From: Clostridium_AT stratigraminis
GTDB taxonomy: Bacteria; Bacillota; Clostridia; Clostridiales; Clostridiaceae
Length of the DNA: 64,000 nucleotides
Assembly: GCF_045310675.1 (NCBI RefSeq)
Contig: NZ_JBJHZZ010000011.1
Span: forward strand, 36,267-100,266
Reading direction: 5' to 3'
Shown: positions 1 to 7,364 of the stretch, piece by piece
Numbering within the stretch: position 1 is the stretch's first letter
Layout of the letters: each line of letters opens with the position of its first letter
Made by a program: the position numbers and the translations under genes
Notes under the pieces: model-generated
What the model was told of the DNA's origin: nothing
The model's database searches: none
The model's input: only the letters and a program-made list of their open reading frames with translations

Positions 1-1
1 A

Positions 2-988
2 AATATAATGTTTTCGGGTAATGGCTCAGTTATAATATTTGATATGGTGAGTTTTGAAAAGGTTAACACTCAGTATGGGAGAGATATCGGAGATTTATTT
101 CTAATTAATTTTTCTAAAATCCTGCGAAATATGATAATTGGTTTTGAAGGGGCTCTTAAATTTAGAACTCATGGGGATGAGTTTACGGTAATTCTGCCAA
201 ACTTCACAGAAAACGAAGCTGAGGAGCTGGCTCAAATTATAAGGGAACAATACAGTAATACTATGAGAGACTTAAATTTCCATGAGGCTGATGTACATAT
301 ATTAGTTTTAAAATACTCCAATAATATAAATTCAATTGATGAATTTTATCAAATGATGTTTATTAAATTTTTTAAAGAGATAGGAGAACCTAACATTAAA
401 TATTCTGAAAGAAAAATAGTGGGGAATATTGTAGGTAACTTTAGTAATAGAATTAAGGAAACTCTTTCTTTATTAAATGATGCCTATAGTTTAGCCTTAA
501 CTGATGATATTTCAGAATTGCCAAATCAAAGGGCGGCTAAATTATACTTAAAAAACTTATTTGCAGAATACGGAAAATCTAAGAGGAAATTCAGTATATT
601 GTTTATTGATGGTGACAATCTTAAAAGGTATAATCAAATCAGTTATTCTGCAGGAAATGAAATGATAAAATCCTTATCAGCAGTTATTGCAGGGTCTCTT
701 AGGAAAAATGACAGGATTTTCAGATGGCTTACAGGAGATGAGTTTCTAGTTATTCTTGAGGATGTAGATTGCGAGGACGAAGAAAAATTAGCTGAAAGAG
801 TTAGAAGAACAGTAGAGGAGGAAACAGTTAATTGGACATATCCAATAACTGTATCTATAGGAGTTTCTTGCTTTCCTGAAGATGGAAGTACTATAAATGA
901 AGTTTTAAGTAAGGCTGAAAAATCTAATATTATAGCTAAGTCTACAGGGAAAAACAAAGTAATCAGATGGGGCTTTAAGGTTTCCTAA
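2..988 (+). CDS. Tandem GGDEF-domain protein, truncated at the window edge
   Basis: The reading frame is open to the first base, so the start lies outside the window; the ATG at 8 falls inside a GGDEF fold and is not convincing as the real start. Two GGDEF domains are visible. The first (about residues 1-110) has the signature HGDEF, and the second (about 160-322) has TGDEF, preceded by the usual LTDD..LPNQRA and FIDGDNLKRYN metal/substrate region. GGDEF domains make cyclic-di-GMP from two GTP. The first glycine of the signature is replaced in both copies. SGDEF and AGDEF variants are known to work, so the second domain may be active, while the first looks degenerate and may be regulatory. 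Upstream sensory domains cannot be seen. Confidence 0.85.
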   Translation, partial: NIMFSGNGSVIIFDMVSFEKVNTQYGRDIGDLFLINFSKILRNMIIGFEGALKFRTHGDEFTVILPNFTENEAEELAQIIREQYSNTMRDLNFHEADVHILVLKYSNNINSIDEFYQMMFIKFFKEIGEPNIKYSERKIVGNIVGNFSNRIKETLSLLNDAYSLALTDDISELPNQRAAKLYLKNLFAEYGKSKRKFSILFIDGDNLKRYNQISYSAGNEMIKSLSAVIAGSLRKNDRIFRWLTGDEFLVILEDVDCEDEEKLAERVRRTVEEETVNWTYPITVSIGVSCFPEDGSTINEVLSKAEKSNIIAKSTGKNKVIRWGFKVS

Positions 989-1028
989 GAAAATATTCTT
1001 GTCTTAATATTTATTATATTTGAAGAAT

Positions 1029-1059
1029 AATCCAGACAAACTTTTGCCTGGATTTTTTT
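1029..1059 (+). terminator. Rho-independent terminator after the GGDEF gene
   Basis: AATCCAG (1029-1035) pairs with CTGGATT (1048-1054), and the stem runs straight into a T tract to 1059. It lies 40 bases after the GGDEF stop codon. Confidence 0.8.
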
Positions 1060-1335
1060 ATGACATACTTTAATGAAGGAAAATTATTTAATATTATTGA
1101 AAGAAAGGCAATCTCTTATACTTTTAAAAGAAGAATTTAATAAAATTTTATAAAAATAGTGAAAATAAGTGATAAGTTAGTCTATAATATTGTAATATAA
1201 AGAATAATCATAGCAATACTCTTTATTTTATTATGATAAAGTGTTAAATTATATGAGATGTTTACTAGATAAATAATAGAAGACCATCAGTTTTGAAACC
1301 AAAGCTGATGTTCTACAAGTTAGGAGATGAATAGT
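1060..1335 (+). promoter_or_regulatory. AT-rich leader of hisS with a 14-bp hairpin
   Basis: This gap holds no gene. Just before the hisS ribosome-binding site, 1281-1294 pairs with 1301-1314 (one mismatch, one G-U pair; loop GAAACC). The hairpin has no T tract, so it is not a terminator, and I see no T-box AGGGTGG motif. It may influence translation or transcript stability. The Shine-Dalgarno AGGAG is at 1322-1326. Confidence 0.4.
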
Positions 1336-2655
1336 ATGGACAGACAAATTGTTAAACCATCCACATTACCAGGCTTTTTAGAGTGGCTTCCGGCAGATCA
1401 AATTGCATTTAATAAAATGATGGATACCATAAGAAAAAATTATGAGAAATATGGATTTATTCCGGTGGATACTCCCGTGATAGAGAAGTCTGAGGTGCTT
1501 TTAGCTAAGGGAGGCGGAGATACTGAAAAACAAATTTATAGATTTACTAAAGGTGATACTGATTTATCTTTAAGATTTGATTTGACAGTACCACTAGCAA
1601 GATTTGTATCTCAGCATCTGAGTGAATTAAGCTTTCCCTTTAGAAGATACCAAATAGGAAAGGTTTATAGAGGAGAAAGAAATCAAAAGGGTAGATTTAG
1701 AGAATTTTATCAATGTGATATAGATATTATTGGAAATGGTAAATTAAATATAATAAATGATGCAGAAATTCCAAGCATAATTTATTCTACCTTTACTGAT
1801 TTAGGCTTTGATTCTTTTACAATTCATGTTAATAATAGAAAAGTATTAAATGGCTTTTTTGATTCCCTTGGGATAAATAATAAAATGGAAACTCTAAGAA
1901 TAGTGGATAAGCTGGATAAGATAGGTATGGAAGCTGTTAAAAGTGAACTTAAAGAAATTGGTTTAAGTGATGAGGCAAATACTAAAATAGAAGAGTTTAT
2001 AAATATTATTGGAAACAATGATGAGATTCTAGAAGGATTAAAAGCCTTAAACATAGGAAATCAAGAGTTTGTATTAGGATTAGAGGAGCTTTCACAGTTA
2101 GTTTATTATATAAGGCAGTTTGGAGTTCCAGATAAAAATTTTACTATTGATTTAAAAATTGCTAGAGGTCTAGATTATTATACCGGAACTGTTTATGAAA
2201 CAATTTTAAATGATTATCCAAGTATAGGATCAGTATGTTCTGGAGGAAGATATGATAATTTAGCTGAATATTATACAACTCAGAAGCTTCCTGGAGTTGG
2301 TATTTCCATAGGCTTAAGCAGATTATTCTTCCAGCTTAAAGAGGCAGGCTTTTTTAAAGAAAGCACCTCCTCAACCTTAACTAAGATTCTTGTTGTACCT
2401 ATGGATGAAGATATGAGTTATTCCATTGGGGTTTCAAATGAACTTAAAAGGGTCGATATTATCTCAGAGGTATATTTCGAAGGCGGGAAGTTTGCAAAAA
2501 AACTTAGCTATGCTAATAAGCTAGGAATTCCGTATGTGATTATAATAGGTGAAGATGAAACTAAAAGCGGAGTTCTTACACTTAAAGATATGGTAAAGGG
2601 AGAACAATTCAAGCTAACTGTGGAGGAAATTATTAATAAAGTTAAGAATTCTTGA
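1336..2655 (+). CDS. hisS: Histidyl-tRNA synthetase (archaeal/eukaryotic-like form)
   Basis: Class II synthetase charging tRNA-His with histidine. Motif 2 is seen as FRRYQIGKVYRGE followed by GRFREFYQCDIDIIG, the histidine signature as GLDYYTGTVYE and motif 3 as GVGISIGLSRL. A C-terminal anticodon-binding domain (about residues 345-439) is complete, so this is not the shortened HisZ regulatory subunit. The FREFYQCD sequence resembles archaeal/eukaryotic HisRS; the usual bacterial enzymes read more like RYRQF.Q. An upstream ATG at 1327 directly abuts the AGGAG at 1322-1326, whereas the ATG at 1336 lies at normal spacing, so I chose 1336 (439 aa). It is monocistronic, ending at a strong hairpin. 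A second, bacterial-type hisS elsewhere in the genome is likely but not visible. Confidence 0.93.
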   Translation: MDRQIVKPSTLPGFLEWLPADQIAFNKMMDTIRKNYEKYGFIPVDTPVIEKSEVLLAKGGGDTEKQIYRFTKGDTDLSLRFDLTVPLARFVSQHLSELSFPFRRYQIGKVYRGERNQKGRFREFYQCDIDIIGNGKLNIINDAEIPSIIYSTFTDLGFDSFTIHVNNRKVLNGFFDSLGINNKMETLRIVDKLDKIGMEAVKSELKEIGLSDEANTKIEEFINIIGNNDEILEGLKALNIGNQEFVLGLEELSQLVYYIRQFGVPDKNFTIDLKIARGLDYYTGTVYETILNDYPSIGSVCSGGRYDNLAEYYTTQKLPGVGISIGLSRLFFQLKEAGFFKESTSSTLTKILVVPMDEDMSYSIGVSNELKRVDIISEVYFEGGKFAKKLSYANKLGIPYVIIIGEDETKSGVLTLKDMVKGEQFKLTVEEIINKVKNS

Positions 2656-2684
2656 TTAATAATTGAAGATTCTTCAATAAATTT

Positions 2685-2723
2685 AGGTGCTGTCACAAAA
2701 TAATCTTTTTTTGTGACAGCACC
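2685..2723. terminator. Strong hairpin terminator between hisS and a convergent gene
   Basis: AGGTGCTGTCACAAAA (2685-2700) pairs with its complement ending at 2723, giving a stem of about 15 bp. The downstream T tract is weak (TTTGCTTTT). The site lies between convergent genes and may serve both. Confidence 0.75.
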
Positions 2724-2788
2724 TTTGCTTTTACTTAATGTATTCAGCTTATTTTCTTAAAATAAATAGGATTTAAATAACATCAAGT

Positions 2789-3124
2789 TTAATCAAAAGA
2801 TTTTATTCCTTTTACCTTTCCTTTAAGTGCCTTTAACCTTCCGTTTACATAATTAACAAGTTCTCTTTTGTCGTCTTTAATATCTGCTGGAGCGCTTGAA
2901 ACTATACTCATAATGTCTAGTAAATTAGCTTTTGTTTCGTCAAATATCTCATTTGAAAGAACTTTGTTTTTTACTCTCCAATATGCATTATTAAACTCAT
3001 CTGCCTGTCTTTTGCTATAATGACCTTTTTCAATACCAAATTGGAATAGATCTGCTGCAGACTCTAATTCTTCTAAATCCTGTATCTCTAAAGTCTCCTT
3101 GATAAGAGCTTGAAATTCTTTCAT
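2789..3124 (-). CDS. Small hypothetical cytosolic protein
   Basis: I do not recognise this 111-residue protein. It is charged, predicted mostly helical, and has no signal peptide or membrane segment. The start is supported by AAGGAAGGTGACATT directly upstream of ATG on the minus strand. The N-terminal half is rich in acidic heptad-like residues (EFQALIKETLEIQDLEELESA). It stands alone between hisS and another small minus-strand gene, convergent with hisS. No function is inferred. Confidence 0.7.
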   Translation of the reverse strand: MKEFQALIKETLEIQDLEELESAADLFQFGIEKGHYSKRQADEFNNAYWRVKNKVLSNEIFDETKANLLDIMSIVSSAPADIKDDKRELVNYVNGRLKALKGKVKGIKSFD

Positions 3125-3349
3125 AATGTCACCTTCCTTGCTTTACTTCGTTTAAACTGCGGGATTGTCATTTATAACACTCTCTTGTTAGATATAAATA
3201 TTTTAAGCCTTTGTGACTATTCATATACTGGAGTATATTGGTCTAAATTCCATATCCCTTTGACATTATAACAGTTTCTACTTAATCATACAATTTATAA
3301 TAACTTTAATTTAATTATTAAAAATTATTAAATAAAAATTTTAGATAAA

Positions 3350-3387
3350 ACAAAAGACCCTTTGCATAACTATGCTAAAGGGACTCT
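3350..3387 (-). terminator. Terminator for the downstream minus-strand small gene
   Basis: CCCTTTGCAT (3358-3367) pairs with ATGCTAAAGGG (3372-3382, one bulged base). On the minus strand the stem is followed by TCTTTTGTTTT. It lies 12 bases past the stop of the gene at 3399-3749. Confidence 0.7.
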
Positions 3388-3398
3388 TACTTTGAAGT

Positions 3399-3749
3399 TT
3401 ACCTTGAATCAATTTTTAGTGCAGTATTTAACAGAACACTATTATTCTCACTTTTTTCTGTAAAAGTATTGAATATAGACTCTGAATTTGGGATGTTTTC
3501 AAAGTATAAATTATTATAAGACTGAGTCTTCGATTCTGCGGCAGCGGTATTAGCTGCACCTATATTTGGTGCTTTGATAAAAAAATTATTTGATTCAGCT
3601 GTTGTAGGGCTATTGTTTTGTGTTTTTGCCTTATGGTTTTCAGTGGCTGAAAGCGGCGAAGTGTTTTTTTTCATTTGTTTTGAAGCATATAGAGCAGTTG
3701 CCGCACCTGCTATAAATGAAGCAGCTGCAAGTTTTCTTTTGTTGCCCAT
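3399..3749 (-). CDS. Small hypothetical protein with hydrophobic N-terminus
   Basis: An unrecognised 116-residue protein. The N-terminus MGNKRKLAAASFIAGAATAL is a positively charged stretch followed by an Ala-rich hydrophobic segment, suggesting a membrane anchor or export signal. The rest is a low-complexity Asn/Ser/Thr/Lys-rich tail without a recognisable fold. AAGGAGATGG lies at good spacing upstream of ATG on the minus strand, and a terminator follows the stop. Overlapping plus-strand frames here look like shadows. No function is inferred. Confidence 0.65.
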   Translation of the reverse strand: MGNKRKLAAASFIAGAATALYASKQMKKNTSPLSATENHKAKTQNNSPTTAESNNFFIKAPNIGAANTAAAESKTQSYNNLYFENIPNSESIFNTFTEKSENNSVLLNTALKIDSR

Positions 3750-3932
3750 AAAAATCCATCTCCTTATTTATAATATCATTATATGTTTTAAACAGTTTCC
3801 TATAATTTATACATTAAAAGAAATTTCATAGGATTTTTGTGATATAATTTTATGGTAAAGCTTTAGTTAAAGGATTCTTATGAAATGATTGTTTTTCAAA
3901 GCTTAAGGTAGAATTTATCTGGGAGTGATACT

Positions 3933-4652
3933 ATGGATGAAAAACAAAAGATTCTGGAAGAGGATTTATGCGGCCCTGTATCAAGATTTTTAACTAATAA
4001 TGGATATACTGTCCGAAGTGAAGTAAAATATTGTGATATTACCGCCCTAAAGGATAGTGAGCTTATAATAGTTGAACTAAAACGAAATTTAAGTGTAGAC
4101 CTGCTTGTCCAGGCAGTTAAAAGACAAAAGACTGCAGATTTAGTATATATAGCGGTTCCGAAACCAAAAAGAATGATAGGAAATTCTAAATGGAAGGATA
4201 TATGTCATTTATTAAGAAGACTACAGCTTGGACTCATATTAGTTTCCTTTAAAGGTAAGGAGTCCTTCGTTGAAATACCCATAGAGCCTGTTTATTTTAA
4301 TAGGGAGAAAAGCAAGGCAATAAATAGGAAAAAGAGAGAAAATATTATTAAAGAGATAAATGGAAGGTACTGTGATTTGAATGTTGGAGGAAGTACAAGA
4401 AGAAAACTTGTAACTGCCTATAGGGAAAGTACCATTTTTATAGCATGTTTACTAAATAAATATGGAGCCTTATCACCTAAGGAGCTAAAAAATTTAGGTA
4501 CAGATAATAAAAAAACTAACTCTATACTATCAGAAAATCATTATGGCTGGTTTAATAAAGTGAAAAAAGGAATTTATGAAATTAATGATGCTGGGAAAGA
4601 TGCTCTAGGACAGTACAAAGAGTTAGCTGATTTTTATAATAATAAAATATGA
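3933..4652 (+). CDS. DUF2161 family protein with PD-(D/E)XK nuclease-like core
   Basis: The N-terminal half matches a PD-(D/E)XK-type fold: CDITAL (Asp near residue 30) followed by LIIVELKR, giving the D...ExK triad. I recall this family as DUF2161, annotated as putative phosphodiesterase/nuclease. The C-terminal 90 residues look like a winged helix (ACLLNKYGALSPKELKNLG...NHYGWFNKVKKGIYEIND). The start has GGGAGTGAT upstream of ATG. It is followed after 22 bases by the histidine phosphatase gene, so the two may share a transcript. The biological substrate is unknown. Confidence 0.75.
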   Translation: MDEKQKILEEDLCGPVSRFLTNNGYTVRSEVKYCDITALKDSELIIVELKRNLSVDLLVQAVKRQKTADLVYIAVPKPKRMIGNSKWKDICHLLRRLQLGLILVSFKGKESFVEIPIEPVYFNREKSKAINRKKRENIIKEINGRYCDLNVGGSTRRKLVTAYRESTIFIACLLNKYGALSPKELKNLGTDNKKTNSILSENHYGWFNKVKKGIYEINDAGKDALGQYKELADFYNNKI

Positions 4653-4674
4653 AAAAACTGAAAGGAATCAAACT

Positions 4675-5283
4675 ATGTTAAGATTATATATAACTAGACA
4701 TGGGGAAACAGAATGGAATATTGAAGGACGTATGCAGGGATGGAAAAATTCTAACTTAACTAAAAGAGGGAGGATGAATGCCACAGCTTTAGGGCGGTCC
4801 CTTAAAAATATAGAGTTTAAAAAGGTGTACTGTAGTCCCCTAGACAGGACCAAGGAAACTACAGAACTAATTTTTAAAGGTCGAAATATAGAAGTTGTTT
4901 ATGATGAAAACTTAAAGGAAATTAATTTAGGAGAGCTTCAAGGGTTAAATCAAGAAGAAATTAAAAATATTTATCCTGAATTTCAAAACCATTTCTGGGA
5001 AAACCCACAAGAATATGTACCGATTTCAGGAGAGAGTTTTTATGATGTTAAAGATAGAGTCATAAAAGTTTTGCAAAGAATTATAAGTGAGAATCCAGAG
5101 GGAAACGTTATGATTGTAACTCACGGAGTTGTATTAAAAACGATTCATGCTTATTTTAAGAACCTAACAATGGATAAGCTTTGGGATCCTCCCTTTATAT
5201 ATGATACTAGTTTGACAATAGTAGAAATAGAAAATGGGATAGCCAAAATTATAGTAGAAGGTGATATTTCTCATATAAAATAA
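4675..5283 (+). CDS. Histidine phosphatase (phosphoglycerate-mutase-like) family protein
   Basis: It carries the family's catalytic RHG motif (ITRHGETEWN, near residues 7-16), followed by CSPLDRTKET, the acidic residue in ELQG, and the second catalytic histidine in MIVTHGVV. At 202 residues it has the size of cofactor-dependent mutase/phosphatase relatives such as CobC or broad-specificity PhoE-type phosphatases. No cobalamin genes are nearby, so alpha-ribazole phosphatase activity is not supported. GAAAGG lies just upstream of ATG, 22 bases after the DUF2161 gene. Confidence 0.85.
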   Translation: MLRLYITRHGETEWNIEGRMQGWKNSNLTKRGRMNATALGRSLKNIEFKKVYCSPLDRTKETTELIFKGRNIEVVYDENLKEINLGELQGLNQEEIKNIYPEFQNHFWENPQEYVPISGESFYDVKDRVIKVLQRIISENPEGNVMIVTHGVVLKTIHAYFKNLTMDKLWDPPFIYDTSLTIVEIENGIAKIIVEGDISHIK

Positions 5284-5383
5284 TTAATTTATAGAAAATG
5301 GTTAATTGTTTTTATCTCATATGTAATCCTAAAGGCAATTACAGGTCCTACTGGAATTCCACTTAGGAAGAATTAAGGGAAAA

Positions 5384-5417
5384 TAAAAAAATATGCTTAA
5401 ACAGCATATTTTTTTTA
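5384..5417. terminator. Bidirectional terminator between convergent genes
   Basis: AAAAATATGCT pairs with AGCATATTTTT around loop TAAAC (5397-5402), with A/T tracts on both sides. It can serve both the phosphatase gene (plus) and the NlpC/P60 gene (minus). Confidence 0.75.
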
Positions 5418-5447
5418 TTGAAGTTTAAATCAAAATTTTTTTATAAA

Positions 5448-6551
5448 TTACATTACTCTTCGTGCAGTTAAATAATCAGATCTATTTATAGAAGCTATTT
5501 TAACTACATCCCCAGTATGTGGTGCATTAATGTAAACACCATTTCCAACATATATACCAACATGAGTTGGATTACCGCTGCTGCCGAAGAATATTAAGTC
5601 TCCTGGCTGGAGAGCATCTCTAGATACAGCATAGCCATTATTTATTTGATCATAGGTTGTCCTACCAATTGTTACACCAAAATGTCTGTACACATATTGA
5701 GTAAAACCGGAACAATCAAAACCTGCTGGAGTCGTTCCACCCCACAAATAAGGTGTACCTAAAAAATTAGAGGCATATGCAATAACAGCATTACTAGAAA
5801 TTGGAACAGCACCTCTTGAAGGAGTATATTTAGGCACTGTACTTCTTATAGCTTTAATTTGGTTCATAGTTTCATTTAATGCAGCTTGAGTAGCAGATAC
5901 TTTAGAAGAATATATTTTCTCCTGAGCTTTAGCTTGTACAACTAATTTGCTTTGATCAGCTTTATCAGAATTAAGCTGATCAAGTTTTTTTTCATTATCT
6001 GCCTTTAAAGCTAAAAGTTTTGTGTTTTGAACATCTAATGCATCTTTCTTTTTATTTATTTCTTCTTGCTTTGCTTTTAAGTCCGCTATTATTTTGTTAT
6101 CATATTCAATGATTTTGGTTACTGCTTCTACATTAGATAATAAGTCACTAAAGCCCTTAGAGGATAAGATAATATCAAGATATCCATCAGAACCATTAAT
6201 ATACATGGCTCTCATTCTTTGACCAAATAAATCCTTTTCAGCCTTTGTATCATCTTCAGCCTTTTGAAGATCTTTTTCTGCTTGTGCAATATTCTGTTCA
6301 GTAATGTTAATCTGCTTTCTATTATCACTTATCTGTGACATAACACCTTCAATTTGATTATCTAATTTTTCAAGTTTTATTTCTAAATCCTGTGAATTAG
6401 ATTGTGCATTTTTTAGTGCTTGCTGATCTTGCTGTAGTTGACTTTTCTGATTCTGTAGTTGAGATGATAAAGGATCTGCTAGTACATTAGTACTAATAGA
6501 AATTACAGTTACTGTGGTAACAACTGAAACATACTTCATAAGTTTATTCAT
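5448..6551 (-). CDS. Secreted NlpC/P60 peptidoglycan hydrolase with coiled-coil domain
   Basis: An exported cell-wall hydrolase of the CwlO/PcsB-like architecture. The start is the ATG at 6551 because GGAGG lies just upstream, and it gives a clean signal peptide (MNKLMKYVSVV...STNVLA then DP). Residues of about 30-225 form long coiled coils rich in Gln/Lys/Asp, as in proteins controlled by FtsEX. The C-terminal 115 residues are an NlpC/P60 cysteine endopeptidase with Cys in GFDCSGF, His in THVGIYVG and the third polar residue near INAPHTGD. It likely cleaves stem peptides during growth or division. It is monocistronic, with a terminator at 5384-5417. The longer upstream frame lacks a ribosome-binding site. 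Confidence 0.9.
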   Translation of the reverse strand: MNKLMKYVSVVTTVTVISISTNVLADPLSSQLQNQKSQLQQDQQALKNAQSNSQDLEIKLEKLDNQIEGVMSQISDNRKQINITEQNIAQAEKDLQKAEDDTKAEKDLFGQRMRAMYINGSDGYLDIILSSKGFSDLLSNVEAVTKIIEYDNKIIADLKAKQEEINKKKDALDVQNTKLLALKADNEKKLDQLNSDKADQSKLVVQAKAQEKIYSSKVSATQAALNETMNQIKAIRSTVPKYTPSRGAVPISSNAVIAYASNFLGTPYLWGGTTPAGFDCSGFTQYVYRHFGVTIGRTTYDQINNGYAVSRDALQPGDLIFFGSSGNPTHVGIYVGNGVYINAPHTGDVVKIASINRSDYLTARRVM

Positions 6552-6738
6552 ACCATTCCTCCAGCTATGTATTAAAATTATGTTATAACAATCCATCAGA
6601 TGGATATATTTTGTATGATGCACATTATGTGCAAGAAACATTATTTTTTTGTTTACTATCTATACTATAAAACTATAACATACTTTTGTAAAGCTTGAAC
6701 ATGGAAATATGTAGTAATTACTGTTTTATAAGCTATAA

Positions 6739-7314
6739 TTACTTGAATTGCTTAGCCATATTATAAAATAATTCCGCCTCTTTAGTATCCCCTTTTAATT
6801 CATAAACTCTAGCGATGAGACTGTATATGTCACTGCATTCAATATCTATAGCTAAGGCTTTCTTTAGAAGATTTAGTGCCTCATCTAATTCAGAATTGCT
6901 TATTGATTTTTCAGCTAGTTTTATTAGCTGTGCAATATTATCTTGCATTGGAAATGTGGTTAATTCTATTTCATGGAGCAGGGTCTTTACTTTATCAGCT
7001 GTAAAGGGCTTTTGAAGATATGCAACTGCACCTAGCTTAGTACATTCTACTGCATTTTTAACGGTAGCAAAAGCAGTCATGATTATTATAGGAATATTTA
7101 TATTCATTGATCTAATTTGCCTTAAGACCTCTGTACCGCTAATCTCGGGCATTTTTATATCAATAAAGGCCATATCTATATTTTCTGTTCTAAAAATTTC
7201 AAGTGCTTCATAACCGTTTTTTGCAACTATTGGTGTATAACCATATAGCTCCAAACAGGTAGTCAGTAATGTCCGTATATTTTTTGTATCATCAACAATG
7301 AGTATTTTTTTCAT
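6739..7314 (-). CDS. Response regulator: receiver domain plus TPR-like tail
   Basis: Residues 1-120 form a CheY-like receiver: Asp8/Asp9, phosphoacceptor Asp52 (FIDIKMPE), Thr80 and Lys102 (LQKPF). The remaining 70 residues contain no DNA-binding domain; instead ALNLLKKALAIDIECSDIYSLIARVYELKGDTKEAELFYNMA reads as about one and a half TPR repeats. Output is therefore probably by protein-protein interaction. It follows the sensor kinase gene after 50 bases on the same strand and is probably its partner. Confidence 0.87.
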   Translation of the reverse strand: MKKILIVDDTKNIRTLLTTCLELYGYTPIVAKNGYEALEIFRTENIDMAFIDIKMPEISGTEVLRQIRSMNINIPIIIMTAFATVKNAVECTKLGAVAYLQKPFTADKVKTLLHEIELTTFPMQDNIAQLIKLAEKSISNSELDEALNLLKKALAIDIECSDIYSLIARVYELKGDTKEAELFYNMAKQFK

Positions 7315-7364
7315 TTATTTCTCATCCTTTCGGGTTACGTTTTGGTAAGTTTAACGTCAATCAA

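Noticed and set aside
1060..1335. T-box riboswitch before hisS
   Set aside because: There is a good hairpin but no AGGGTGG antiterminator motif, no specifier-loop structure that I can trace and no terminator before the gene.
1336..2655. HisZ, the ATP-phosphoribosyltransferase regulatory subunit
   Set aside because: The C-terminal anticodon-binding domain is complete and no histidine biosynthesis genes are adjacent.
3574..3831. Plus-strand 85-codon frame opposite the small gene at 3399-3749
   Set aside because: It is the reverse of a gene with a good ribosome-binding site and terminator, and lacks its own site.
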